A stretch of DNA of 64,000 nucleotides from Archivesica marissinica (Eukaryota; Mollusca; Bivalvia; Venerida; Vesicomyidae): contig CM026387.1 of NCBI GenBank assembly GCA_014843695.1, positions 65,424,015 to 65,488,014 on the forward strand, in the 5' to 3' direction. A model generated the notes under the pieces. It was not told the DNA's origin and did not search any database. It saw nothing but the letters and a program-made list of their open reading frames with translations. A program made the position numbers and the translations under genes. Positions 1 to 12,007 of this stretch are shown piece by piece (position 1 is the first letter of the stretch; each line of letters starts with the position of its first letter).

Positions 1-2100
1 ATCAGTATATATAGAGAGAATACGGTAAATGATCAGTATAAATAGAGAGAATACGGTAAACTATCAGTATAAATAGAGAGAATACGGTAAACTATCAGTA
101 TAAATAGAGAGAATATGGTAAACTATCAGTATAAATAGAGAGAATATGGTAAACTATCAGTATAAATAGAGAGAATATGGTAAACTATCAGTATAAATAG
201 AGAGAATACGGTAAACTATCAGTATAAATAGAGAGAATATGGTAAACTATCAGTATAAATAGAGAGAATACGGTAAACTATCAGTATAATAGAGAGAATA
301 CGGTAAACTATCAGTATAAATAGAGAGAATACGGTAAACTATCAGTATAAATAGAGAGAATACGGTAAACGATCAGTAAAAATAGAGAGAATATGGTAAA
401 CTATCAGTATAAATAGAGACAATATGGTAAACGATCAGTATAAATAGAGAGAATATGGTAAACGATCAGTATAAATAGAGACAATATGGTAAACGATCCG
501 TATAAATAGAGAGAATACGGTAAACTATCAGTATAAATAGAGACAATATGGTAAACGATCAGTATAAATAGAGAGAATAGGTAAACATCAGTATAATAGA
601 GAGAATACGGTAAATATCAGTATAAATAGAGAGATACGGTAACTATCAATATACATAAAGCGAATATGGTAAACGATCAATACCAATAGAGAGGATATGG
701 TAAACGATCAGTATACATAGAGAGAATACGGTAAACTATCAGTATAAATAGAGATAATATGGTAAACTATCAGTATAAATAGAGAGAATACGGTAAACTA
801 TCAGTATAAATAGAGAGAATACGGTAAACTATCAGTATAAATAGAGAGAATACGGTAAACTATCAGTATAAATAGAGAGAATACGGTAAACTATCAGTAT
901 AAATAGAGAGAATAGGTAAACTATCAATGTAAATAGAGAGAATATGGTAAACTATCAATATAAATAGAGAGAATAGGTACACTATCAGTATAAATAGAGA
1001 GAATACGGTAAACTATCAATGTAAATAGAGAGAATAGGTAAACTATCAGTATAAATAGAGAGAATATGGTAAACTATCAATATAAATAGAGAGAATATGG
1101 TAAACTATCAGTATAAATAGAGAGAATACGGTAAACTATCAGTATAAATAGAGAGAATACGGTAAACTATCAGTATAAATAGAGAGAATACGGTAAACTA
1201 TCAGTATAAATAGAGAGAATACGGTAAACTATCAGTATAAATAGAGAGAATATGGTAAACTATCAGTATAAATAGAGAGAATACGGTAAACTATCAGTAT
1301 AAATAGAGAGAATACGGTAAACTATCAGTATAAATAGAGAGAATACGGTAAACTATCAGTATAAATAGAGAGAATACGGTAAACTATCAGTATAAATAGA
1401 GAGAATACGGTAAACTATCAGTATAAATAGAGAGAATACGGTAAACTATCAGTATAAATAGAGAGAATACGGTAAACTATCAGTATAAATAGAGAGAATA
1501 CGGTAAACTATCAGTATAAATAGAGAGAATACGGTAAACTATCAGTATAAATAGAGAGAATACGGTAAACTATCAGTATAAATAGAGAGAATACGGTAAA
1601 CTATCAGTATAAATAGAGAGAATACGGTAAACTATCAGTATAAATAGAGAGAATACGGTAAACTATCAGTATAAATAGAGAGAATAGGTAAACTATCAGT
1701 ATAAATAGAGAGAATACGGTAAACTATCAGTATAGAGAGAATACGGTAAACTATCAGTATAAATAGAGAGAATACGGTAAACTATCAGTATAAATAGAGA
1801 GAATATGGTAAATTATCAGTATAAATAGAGAGAATATGGTAAACTATCAGTATAGAGAGAATACGGTAAACTATCAGTATAAATAGAGAGAATACGGTAA
1901 ACTATCAGTATAAATAGAGAGAATACGGTAAACTATCAGTATAAATAGAGAGAATATGGTAAACTATCAGTATAAATAGAGAGAATACGGTAAACTATCA
2001 GTATAAATAGAGAGAATACGGTAAACTATCAGTATAAATAGAGAGAATACGGTAAACTATCAGTATAAATAGAGAGAATATGGTAAACTATCAGTATAAA
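1..2100. repeat. 31-bp minisatellite array
   Basis: About 68 head-to-tail copies of a 31-bp unit with core CAGTATAAATAGAGAGAATA followed by CGGTAAACTAT or TGGTAAACTAT. The main variant is CGG against TGG, a CpG to TpG change. Two units near 1730 and 1852 lack the same four bases (AAAT), about four units apart, suggesting that blocks were copied. The array starts before the window. No open frame of note crosses it. Confidence 0.97.
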
Positions 2101-2110
2101 CAATATGTTG

Positions 2111-2434
2111 ATTGATACTGCACAAAGGTAAAGATAACTGTATGTTAGTGCACATGGGGCTCTATCTGTATCATTGCACTATCCTCCAAACATCGGTATC
2201 ATTGCAATATCCTCCAAATATAGGTATCATTGCAATATCCTCCAAACATCTGTATCATTGCAATATCCTCCAAATATCTGGATCATTGCAATATCCTCCA
2301 AACATATGTATCGTTACACTATCCTCCAAATATCTGTATAATTGCACTATCCTCCAAACATCTAAAATAACTAATCTCTTCAGAAGACATCGCTCATATG
2401 GGCAACCGGTAGCGACGATATATAAATGTAAAAT
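2111..2434 (+). mobile_element. 5'-truncated SINE-C copy with expanded internal repeat
   Basis: The end of this stretch (TCTCTTCAG, GCTCATATGGGCAACCGGTA, then AT-rich) matches the 3' part of SINE-C copies at 42296, 47449, 47821 and 49653. The tRNA-like head is missing. The normally single segment TATCATTGCACTATCCTCCA has become a tandem array. A weak 115-codon open frame over it is not a gene. Confidence 0.75.
2168..2363 (+). repeat. 28-bp tandem array born inside a SINE tail
   Basis: Seven exact-length 28-bp units start at 2168, 2196, 2224, 2252, 2280, 2308 and 2336, with core ATCATTGCAATATCCTCCAA. Other SINE-C copies in this window have one unit at the same place, so the array arose by local expansion of SINE sequence. 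Confidence 0.93.
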
Positions 2435-2495
2435 ATTTAGAAAGTCAGTGTCAAGTTAGTGTCAGTGAATGTGAATCTGGCTCAGAAGAATGCTT

Positions 2496-2676
2496 TCGGA
2501 CCACAGGAACTTGAAATTTTATCTATAGCTAAGTAAAAGCCACCAAAGGTCTCGTACCTCTATCCTAGGACACCCCCTCAATTAAAAAAAATGTTTAATA
2601 GAGGGGGATGTCCTAGGATAGAGGTACGAGACCTTTGGTGGCTTATGGATACAATTTTAAGTTCCTGTGTTCGGAC
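2496..2676. mobile_element. Fold-back element or long hairpin
   Basis: The left arm (2496-2586) and right arm (2594-2676) are inverted copies separated by a 7-base loop. The best part of the stem, from GCCACCAAAGG through CCTCTATCCTAGGAC, is near perfect. The left arm has a small extra AAGTAAAA. It could be a small fold-back transposon or a local inverted duplication. A 69-codon open frame across it is not considered a gene. Confidence 0.8.
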
Positions 2677-2953
2677 TAATATGTCTCATTTCGAAAACGT
2701 TCGGGCCTCGTTGCGGCTTCATATACATTTTCCGTCCTGCCTCGATGTGACAGTTCTTAACAATTCTCCCACAATTTATGTTCCGATACGAAGCTTTTAA
2801 TTTAGATAACATATCGACACTCTCATCTTAACTCACGTTACCGTAAATCTCACTGCATGACTCTTTGTGCATTTCGTTGGTTCTTTGGGCACGTTCGCTT
2901 AGAGTTCGTTATGAATATAAGGATGCATTCAAACTTGTTAATAGTCCGCCTCC
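2677..2953. other. Unannotated single-copy-looking sequence
   Basis: No exon with splice sites, no tRNA-like box and no clear repeat was seen. It lies downstream of the known TEX11-like exons on the sense strand, so it may be intron. Confidence 0.4.
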
Positions 2954-3215
2954 GTTGTCCAGTTGTTAAATAACACATATATAATCCATGCATTAAATGC
3001 ATATCTATAGGATCTTACACCCGTTGTCCAGTTGTTAAATAACACATATATAATCCATGCATTAAATGCATATCTATAGGATCTTACACCCGTTGTCCAG
3101 TTGTTAAATAACACATATATAATCCATGCATTAAATGCATATCTATAGGATCTTACACCCGTTGTCCAGTTGTTAATTAACACATATATAATCCATGCAT
3201 TAAATGCATATCTAT
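2954..3215. repeat. 69-bp minisatellite array, cut by a gap
   Basis: Copies start at 2954, 3023, 3092 and 3161, and the fourth runs into the N gap. The units are almost identical. Because 69 is divisible by three, the minus strand shows a spurious repeating open frame. Each unit contains ATATCTATAGGATCTTACA, which also occurs as the end plus flank of the small element at 44308-44464 on the opposite strand. Confidence 0.95.
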
Positions 3216-4215
3216 NNNNNNNNNNNNNNNNNNNNNNNNNNNNNNNNNNNNNNNNNNNNNNNNNNNNNNNNNNNNNNNNNNNNNNNNNNNNNNNNNNNNN
3301 NNNNNNNNNNNNNNNNNNNNNNNNNNNNNNNNNNNNNNNNNNNNNNNNNNNNNNNNNNNNNNNNNNNNNNNNNNNNNNNNNNNNNNNNNNNNNNNNNNNN
3401 NNNNNNNNNNNNNNNNNNNNNNNNNNNNNNNNNNNNNNNNNNNNNNNNNNNNNNNNNNNNNNNNNNNNNNNNNNNNNNNNNNNNNNNNNNNNNNNNNNNN
3501 NNNNNNNNNNNNNNNNNNNNNNNNNNNNNNNNNNNNNNNNNNNNNNNNNNNNNNNNNNNNNNNNNNNNNNNNNNNNNNNNNNNNNNNNNNNNNNNNNNNN
3601 NNNNNNNNNNNNNNNNNNNNNNNNNNNNNNNNNNNNNNNNNNNNNNNNNNNNNNNNNNNNNNNNNNNNNNNNNNNNNNNNNNNNNNNNNNNNNNNNNNNN
3701 NNNNNNNNNNNNNNNNNNNNNNNNNNNNNNNNNNNNNNNNNNNNNNNNNNNNNNNNNNNNNNNNNNNNNNNNNNNNNNNNNNNNNNNNNNNNNNNNNNNN
3801 NNNNNNNNNNNNNNNNNNNNNNNNNNNNNNNNNNNNNNNNNNNNNNNNNNNNNNNNNNNNNNNNNNNNNNNNNNNNNNNNNNNNNNNNNNNNNNNNNNNN
3901 NNNNNNNNNNNNNNNNNNNNNNNNNNNNNNNNNNNNNNNNNNNNNNNNNNNNNNNNNNNNNNNNNNNNNNNNNNNNNNNNNNNNNNNNNNNNNNNNNNNN
4001 NNNNNNNNNNNNNNNNNNNNNNNNNNNNNNNNNNNNNNNNNNNNNNNNNNNNNNNNNNNNNNNNNNNNNNNNNNNNNNNNNNNNNNNNNNNNNNNNNNNN
4101 NNNNNNNNNNNNNNNNNNNNNNNNNNNNNNNNNNNNNNNNNNNNNNNNNNNNNNNNNNNNNNNNNNNNNNNNNNNNNNNNNNNNNNNNNNNNNNNNNNNN
4201 NNNNNNNNNNNNNNN
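3216..4215. other. Assembly gap, 1000 N
   Basis: Exactly 1000 unknown bases, joining a 69-bp satellite to a 56-bp satellite. The round size equals that of the second gap, so the real length is unknown. Confidence 0.99.
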
Positions 4216-5637
4216 ACACTGACCTTCAGCAAGCCACCTGTATAGTTCCCTAACATGAAGGAACTGGGGAAACACTGAACTTCAGCAAGCCACCTGAATA
4301 GTTCCCTAACATGAAGGAACTGGAGAAACACTGACCTTCAGCAAGCCACCTGTATAGTTCCATAACATGAAGGAACTGGAGAAACACTGACCTTCAGCAA
4401 GCCACCTGTATAGTTCCCTAACATGAAGGAACTGGAGAAACACTGACCTTCAGCAAGCCACCTGAATAGTTCCCTAACATGAAGGAACTGGAGAAACACT
4501 GACCTTCAGCAAGCCACCTGTATAGTTCCCTAACATGAAGGAACTGGAAAACACTGACCTTCAGCAAGCCACCTGAATAGTTCCCTAACATGAAGGAACT
4601 GGAGAAACACTGACCTTCAACAAGCCACCTGAATAGTTCCCTAACATGAAGGAACTGGAGAAACACTGACCTTCAGCAAGCCACCTGAAAAAACACTGAC
4701 TTCAGCAAGCCACCTAAATAGTTCCCTAACAGAAGGAACTGGAGAAACACTGACCTTCAGCAAGCCACCTGTATAGTTCCCTAACATGAAGGAACTGGAG
4801 AAACACTGACCTTCAGCAAGCCACCTGTAGTTCCCTAACATGAAGGAACTGGGGAAACACTGAACTTCAGCAAGCCACCTGAATAGTTCCCTAACATGAA
4901 GGAACTGGAGAAACACTGACCTTCAGCAAGCCACCTGAATAGTTCCCTAACATGAAGGAACTGGAGAAACACTGACCTTCAGCAAGCCACCTGAATAGTT
5001 CCCTAACATGAAGGAACTGGAGAAACACTGACCTTCAGCAAGCCACCTGTATAGTTCCCTAACATGAAGGAACTGGAGAAACACTGACCTTCAGCAAGCC
5101 ACCTGTATAGTTCCCTAACATGAAGGAACTGGAGAAACACTGACCTTCAGCAAGCCACCTGAATAGTTCCCTAACATGAAGGAACTGGAGAAACACTGAC
5201 CTTCAGCAAGCCACCTGTATAGTTCCCTAACATGAAGGAACTGGAGAAACACTGACCTTCAGCAAGCCACCTGAATAGTTCCCTAACATGAAGGAACTGG
5301 AGAAACACTGACCTTCAGCAAGCCACCTGAATAGTTCCCTAACATGAAGGAACTGGAGAAACACTGACCTTCAGCAAGCCACCTGAATAGTTCCCTAACA
5401 TGAAGGAACTGGAGAAACACTGACCTTCAGCAAGCCACCTGAATAGTTCCCTAACATGAAGGAACTGGAGAAACACTGACCTTCAGCAAGCCACCTGAAT
5501 AGTTCCCTAACATGAAGGAACTGGAGAAACACTGACCTTCAGCAAGCCACCTGTATAGTTCCCTAACATGAAGGAACTGGAGAAACACTGACCTTCAGCA
5601 AGCCACCTGAATAGTTCCCTAACATGAAGGAACTGGA
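4216..5637. repeat. 56-bp minisatellite array, copy 1
   Basis: About 25 units of 56 bp containing CCTTCAGCAAGCCACCTG and AGTTCCCTAACATGAAGGAA. Each unit holds the small inverted repeat AGTTCC/GGAACT, and the GAATAG variant adds TTCAG/CTGAA. Some units are shortened near 4690-4830. It lies downstream of exon I on the sense strand. The same array occurs at 23194-25356. Confidence 0.97.
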
Positions 5638-5722
5638 CACCAACAATGGGATACAAACTACATGTATGATATGACTGGTTGCATCATTTAGAACTAATAT
5701 ACAAAACAGTAATTTAACAATA

Positions 5723-5963
5723 TTAACCCATTCAACACCAAGTAACTGACATGGACTGGTCCATGATATTCATAAACCAATAAATGAATCAGAAAATCAC
5801 ATTTGGACAAGTTCATTTATCAAAATGGGTAATTATGTCTAAAAATAGTCATATAACTGGCAAAAAGTGCAGATCCTGATGAGACGGCTCGTCACGAGCC
5901 GGCTCATCTGGATCTACACTTTTTGTAAGCCTATTTAGAGGTCTGTGGTGTTGAAAGGGTTAA
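5723..5963 (+). mobile_element. TTAA-flanked MITE, family P
   Basis: The element is bounded by TTAA on both sides. Terminal inverted repeats begin CCCATTCAACACCA on the left and read TGGTGTTGAAAGGG on the right. TTAA target duplications with CCC/GGG ends are typical of piggyBac-type elements (family knowledge). An internal hairpin has the arms GATGAGACGGCTCGT and its complement. There is no coding capacity. Further copies lie at 25442, 35694, 43250 and 49262. Confidence 0.88.
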
Positions 5964-5983
5964 AAAGGGCCAGCATTAATTAC

Positions 5984-6121
5984 CTGATTCTTCGGCCCAA
6001 TAGACGGTTTTCCCTTGCCAAGTTCGTAACTTTCCCTCAGCCAGATAATGGCTTCACTCAACAGCTTGTGCTGATACAGTTCTACGCCAGTGTTGTAACA
6101 CAGCATAGACAGAAACGATGC
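5984..6121 (-). CDS. TEX11: TEX11-like exon I, first copy in the window
   Basis: This 138-nt exon encodes 46 residues in phase 0 to 0. It is preceded by the acceptor TTGTTGTCAG and followed by the donor CAG then GTAATT. The peptide includes SFLSMLCYNTGVELYQ, then EAIIWLRESYELGKGK. This is one of the best conserved parts of the SPO22/TEX11 TPR domain, where a Cys-Tyr-Asn-Gly-Val-Glu block and a Trp-Leu-Ser/Arg-x-Ser-Tyr block recur (family knowledge). The exon is identical to the copy at 25703-25840. If the assembly is right, it would be a duplicated exon. More likely it is the second allele placed in tandem. No further downstream exon was found before the left edge. Confidence 0.9.
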
Positions 6122-6141
6122 CTGACAACAAGGTAAAATAA

Positions 6142-6335
6142 AGTGGAAGTCATGATAGCGCAGTGGATGCGCGTTCGCTGCAGGTGCGAATGGACTGGAG
6201 TTTGAGTCTCGCTGGAGCCGTTACAATTATGCCCTTAGGCAAGGCATTTAAATTCCACATTGCCTCCTCTCTCTCCCTCGTGGCGATGGATTCCATCAGG
6301 ATTGATGTCTTGAGAGTGATTAATATAAGTTGTAA
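6142..6335 (+). mobile_element. SINE-A, plus-strand copy of a tail-to-tail pair
   Basis: It starts with a tRNA-like head: ATGATAGCGCAGTGGATGCG resembles an A box and GGAGTTTGAGTCTC a B box. A common tail follows (TTAGGCAAGGCATTTAAATT, then GAGAGTGATTAATATAAGTT). The 3' end is cut where the opposite copy begins. The head lies only 20 bp from the acceptor of exon I. Confidence 0.85.
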
Positions 6336-6518
6336 TACAAATTTATTTTAGCTCGATTGCGAAACAAGTTCTTACAACTTATATTAATCACTCTCAAGAC
6401 CTCCTTCCTGATGGAATCCATCGCCACGAGGGAGAGAGAAGTGGCAACGTGGAATTTAAATGCCTTGCCTAAGGGCACAATCGTAACGGCTCCAGCAGGG
6501 CTCAAACTCCGGGCCTTT
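6336..6518 (-). mobile_element. SINE-A, minus-strand copy of a tail-to-tail pair
   Basis: This is the reverse orientation of the same family: the tail comes first (TTTATTTTAGCTCGATTGCG) and runs to the B-box region near 6505. The tRNA-like head is missing. Together with the preceding copy it forms an inverted repeat able to fold on itself. Confidence 0.85.
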
Positions 6519-7272
6519 ATTATATTAACATTGGTTATTTATTATATTTACAATGAACAGTAGTTCCAATCATACAATGAGATTCACTACAGAAATTCAA
6601 AAGCTAATTCTGGAACAGACAATATTTTAGGATAGAACAAGACCGTGAAACTGGAAACCAGTAGATTTCCTTCAATCGAACAACAAGCTTCTAGACCACT
6701 GGATCAAAATTAAATGTATTTCCAACTCATCATCAGCTAAGCTAAGCTTTCAATAAGCTCAAATATGATGACAGGTAACTTAATATGCTTGCTACAGTCA
6801 TTAATAACCTGATATGAGGCGTTATTAACACAGCTTAAAACAAGAAACCATTCATTTGTAGCAGGCACATGATTACAACATGTATATATCAAGATCTGTA
6901 CAACGTTTAATTACCAGCATATTGTGGTACATTGTACGAATTATTGACATTGATATAGCTTTGTTTAGTCTTTACAAACATATCATGTTGACTGTATTTA
7001 TACATGTTATATCACTACAATCCTAGTATTAGCCTAGCCAGACATGTATTATGTATTATATGGAATTAATTAGTTTGTAAATTGACTAATATTTAGCCGA
7101 GTACACAAAGTCAGTGACTGATACAGCATGGTTGTTGCCAAAGAAAACCTGATTGTGCAAACTGTTCGAGAGAAGACCTATGACTAGATAAATGAGTAAG
7201 AATTAATGATAGGAAAATAAATGCGACTCGACACTGGTGTCATCAAATGTAATGGCTGCTGAATTAACTCAC
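6519..7272 (-). other. Intron between exons H and I, copy 1
   Basis: AT-rich sequence with no exon or tandem repeat. It matches 26238-27311 up to position 7012. It then differs completely over 7013-7208 and matches again from about 7209 to exon H. Confidence 0.7.
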
Positions 7273-7353
7273 CTCCTTTGGAAACTTTGGTAGAAGTTCT
7301 TTTGCCATCTTCATCTGTTCTAATGCAGCATCTGCTCTGGATAATGCCACATG
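7273..7353 (-). CDS. TEX11: TEX11-like exon H, first copy in the window
   Basis: An 81-nt exon of 27 codons, phase 0 to 0, ending AAGGAG before the strong donor GTGAGT and preceded by TGTACTTACAG. The peptide HVALSRADAALEQMKMAK followed by ELLPKFPKE fits the helical repeat after the Tyr-x-Ala-Glu block of TEX11/SPO22, where a basic helix ending in Leu-Pro-Lys-Glu is expected (family knowledge). The first six exon bases, CATGTG, are also part of every unit of the neighbouring 19-bp array, so the array begins exactly at the splice site. The long open frames reading from the array into this exon are a consequence of that, not evidence of a repeat protein. Confidence 0.88.
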
Positions 7354-10312
7354 CTGTAAGTACAAACACATGATGTAAGTACAAACACATGCTGTAAGCA
7401 CAAACACATGATGTAAGCACAAACACATGATGTAAGCACAAACACATACTGTAAGCATAAACACATGATGTAAGCACAAACACATACTGTAAGCACAAAC
7501 ACATGATGTAAGCACAAACACATGATGTAAGCACAAACACATACTGTAAGCACAAACACATGATGTAAGCACAAACACATACTGTAAGCATAAACACATA
7601 CTGTAAGCATAAACACATGATGTAAGCATAAACACATACTGTAAGCATAAACACATACTGTAAGCACAAACACATGATGTAAGCACAAACACATGATGTA
7701 AGCACAAACACATACTGTAAGCACAAACACATGATGTAAGCACAAACACATGATGTAAGCACAAACACATACTGTAAGCACAAACACATGATGTAAGCAT
7801 AAACACATGCTGTAAGCATAAACACATGCTGTAAGCACAAACACATGATGTAAGCACAAACACATGATGTAAGCACAAACACATACTGTAAGCACAAACA
7901 CATGATGTAAGCACAAACACATGATGTAAGCACAAACACAAACACATGATGTAAGCATAAACACATGATGTAAGCATAAACACATGCTGTAAGCACAAAC
8001 ACATGCTGTAAGCATAAACACATGATGTAAGCACAAACACATGATGTAAGCACAAACACATGATGTAAGCACAAACACATACTGTAAGCACAAACACATG
8101 ATGTAAGCACAAACACATACTGTAAACATAAACACATGATGTAAGCACAAACACATGATGTAAGCACAAACACATGATGTAAGCACAAACATATGATGTA
8201 AGCACAAACACATACTGTAAGCACAAACACATGATGTAAGCACAAACACATGATGTAAGCACAAACACATACTGTAAGTATAAACACATGATGTAAGCAC
8301 AAACAAATGATGTAAGCACAAACACATGATGTAAGCACAAACACATACTGTAAGCACAAACACATGATGTAAGCACAAACACATGATGTAAGCACAAACA
8401 CATACTGTAAGTATAAACACATGATGTAAGCACAAACAAATGATGTAAGCACAAACACATGATGTAAGCACAAACACATGATGTAAGCACAAACACATGA
8501 TGCAAGCACAAACACATGATGTAAGCATAAACAAATACTGTAAGTATAAACACATGATGTAAGCACAAACACATGATGTAAGCACAAACACATGCTGTAA
8601 GCACAAACACATGATGTAAGCACAAACACATGATGTAAACACATGATGTAAACACAAACACATGATGTAAGCACAAACACATGGTGTAAGCACAAACACA
8701 TGGTGTAAGCACAAACACATCCTGTAAACACAAACACATGATGTAAGCATAAACACATGGTGTAAGCACAAACACATGGTGTAAGCACAAACACATACTG
8801 TAAGCACAAACACATGGTGCAAGCACAAACAAATACTGTAAGTATAAACACATGATGTAAGCATAAACACATGGTGTAAGCACAAACACATGGTGCAAGC
8901 ACAAACAAATACTGTAAGTATAAACACATGATGTAAGCACAAACACATGATGTAAGCACAAACACATGATGTAAGCACAAACACATGCTGTAAGCATAAA
9001 CACATGGTGCAAGCACAAACACATGGTGCAAGCACAAACACATGATGTAAGCACAAACACATGCTGTAAGCACAAACACATGGTGTAAGCACAAACACAT
9101 ACTGTAAGCACAAACACATGATATAAGCACAAACACATACTGTAAGCACAAACATATACTGTAAGCACAAACACATGATGTAAGCATAAACACATACTAT
9201 AAGCATACACATGATGTAAGCACAAACACATGATGTAAGCATAAACAAATGATGTAAGCACAAACACATACTGTAAGTATAAACACATGATGTAAGCACA
9301 AACACATACTGTAAGCACAGACACATGATGTAAGCACAAACACATGATGTAAGCACAAACACATGATGTAAGCACAAACACATGATGTAAGCACAAACAC
9401 ATGATGTAAGCATAAACACATGATGTAAGCACACACACATGATGTAAGCACAAACACATGATGTAAGCATAAACACATGATGTAAGCACAAACACATGAT
9501 GTAAGCACAAACACATGATGTAAGTATAAACACATGATGTAAGCACAAACACATGATGTAAGCACAAACACATGATGTAAGCACAAACACATGATGTAAG
9601 CACAAACACATACTGTAAGTATAAACACATGATGTAAGCACAAACACATGATGTAAGCACAAACACATACTGTAAGCACACACACATGATGTAAGCACAA
9701 ACACATAATGTAAGCACAAACACATGCTGTAAACACACACACATGATGTAAGCACAAACACATGATGTAAGCACAAACACATGCTGTAAACATAAACACA
9801 TACTGTAAGCACAAACACATACTGTAAGCACAAACACATGCTGTAAGCACAAACACATGCTGTAAACATAAACACATGATGTAACCATAAACACATACTA
9901 TAAGCATAAACACATACTATAAGCATACACATGATGTAACCATAAACACATGATGTAAGCACAAACACATGATGTAAGCATAAACAAATGATGTAAGCAC
10001 AAACACATACTGTAAGTATAAACACATGATGTAAGCACAAACACATACTGTAAGCACAAACACATGATGTAAGCACAAACACATGATGTAAGCACAAACA
10101 CATGATGTAAGCATAAACACATGATGTAAGCACACACACATGATGTAAGCACAAACACATGATGTAAGCATAAACACATGATGTAAGCACAAACACATGA
10201 TGTAAGCACAAACACATGATGTAAGTATAAACACATGATGTAAGCACAAACACATGATGTAAGCACAAACACATGATGTAAGCACAAACACATGATGTAA
10301 GCACAAACACAT

Positions 10313-10768
10313 ACTGTAAGTATAAACACATGATGTAAGCACAAACACATGATGTAAGCACAAACACATACTGTAAGCACAAACACATGATGTAAGCACA
10401 AACACATGATGTAAGCACAAACACATACTGTAAGTATAAACACATGATGTAAGCACAAACACATGATGTAAGCACAAACACATACTGTAAGCACAAACAC
10501 ATGATGTAAGCACAAACACATGATGTAAGCACAAACACATACTGTAAGTATAAACACATGATGTAAGCACAAACACATGATGTAAGCACAAACACATACT
10601 GTAAGCACAAACACATGATGTAAGCACAAACACATGATGTAAGCACAAACACATACTGTAAGTATAAACACATGATGTAAGCACAAACACATACTGTAAG
10701 CACAAACACATGATGTAAGCACAAACACATGATGTAAGCACAAACACATACTGTAAGTATAAACACAT
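10313..10768. repeat. 114-bp higher-order repeat (six 19-bp units)
   Basis: The marker variant ACTGTAAGTAT occurs at 10313, 10427, 10541 and 10655, exactly 114 bp apart, and then at 10750 after 95 bp. Between markers the order of the unit variants is the same, so six-unit blocks were amplified together. Confidence 0.88.
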
Positions 10769-12007
10769 GATGTAAGCACAAACAAATGATGTAAGCACAA
10801 ACACATGATGTAAGCACAAACACATACTGTAAGCACTAACACATGATGTAAGCACAAACACATGATGTAAGCACAAACACATACTGTAAGTATAAACACA
10901 TGATGTAAGCACAAACAAATGATGTAAGCACAAACACATGATGTAAGCACAAACACATGATGTAAGCACAAACACATGATGCAAGCACAAACACATGATG
11001 TAAGCATAAACAAATACTGTAAGTATAAACACATGATGTAAGCACAAACACATGATGTAAGCACAAACACATACTGTAAGCACAAACACATGATGTAAGT
11101 ACAAACACATGATGTAAGCACAAACACATATTGTAAGTATAAACACATGATGTAAGCACAAACGCATGATGTAAGCACAAACACATGATGTAAGCACAAA
11201 CACATGATGTAAGCACACACACATACTGTAAGCACAAACACATGATGTAAGAACAAACACATGATGTAAGCACAAACACATGATGTAAGCACAAACACAT
11301 GATGTAAGCACAAACACATGATGTAAGCATAAACACATACTGTATGCACAAACACATGATGTAAGTACAAACACATGATGTAAGCACAAACACATATTGT
11401 AAGTATAAACACATGATGTAAGCACAAACACATGATGTAAGCACAAACACATGATGTAAGCACAAACACATGATGTAAGCACAAACACATGATGTAAGCA
11501 CAAACACATGATGTAAGCACAAACACATGATGTAAGCACAAACACATGATGTAAGCACAAACACATGATGTAAGCACAAACACATGATGTAAGCACAAAC
11601 ACATGATGTAAGCACAAACACATACTGTAAGCACAAACACATGATGTAAGCACAAACACATGATGTAAGCACAAACACATGATGTAAGCACAAACACATG
11701 ATGTAAGCACAAACACATGATGTAAGCACAAACACATGATGTAAGCATAAACACATACTGTATGCACAAACACATGGTGTAAGCACAAACACATGTGTAA
11801 GCACAAACACATGATGTAAGCACAAACACATGATGTAAGCACAAACACATACTGTAAGCACAAACACATGGTGTAAGCACACACACATGATGTAAGCACA
11901 CCACACATGATGTAAGCACAAACACATACTGTAAGCACAAACACATGGTGTAAGCACACAAACACATGATGTAAGCACACCCACACATGATGTAAGCATA
12001 AACACAT

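Noticed and set aside
2591..2800. 69-codon plus-strand frame
   Set aside because: Half of it is the right arm of the fold-back, and no splice or family evidence was found.
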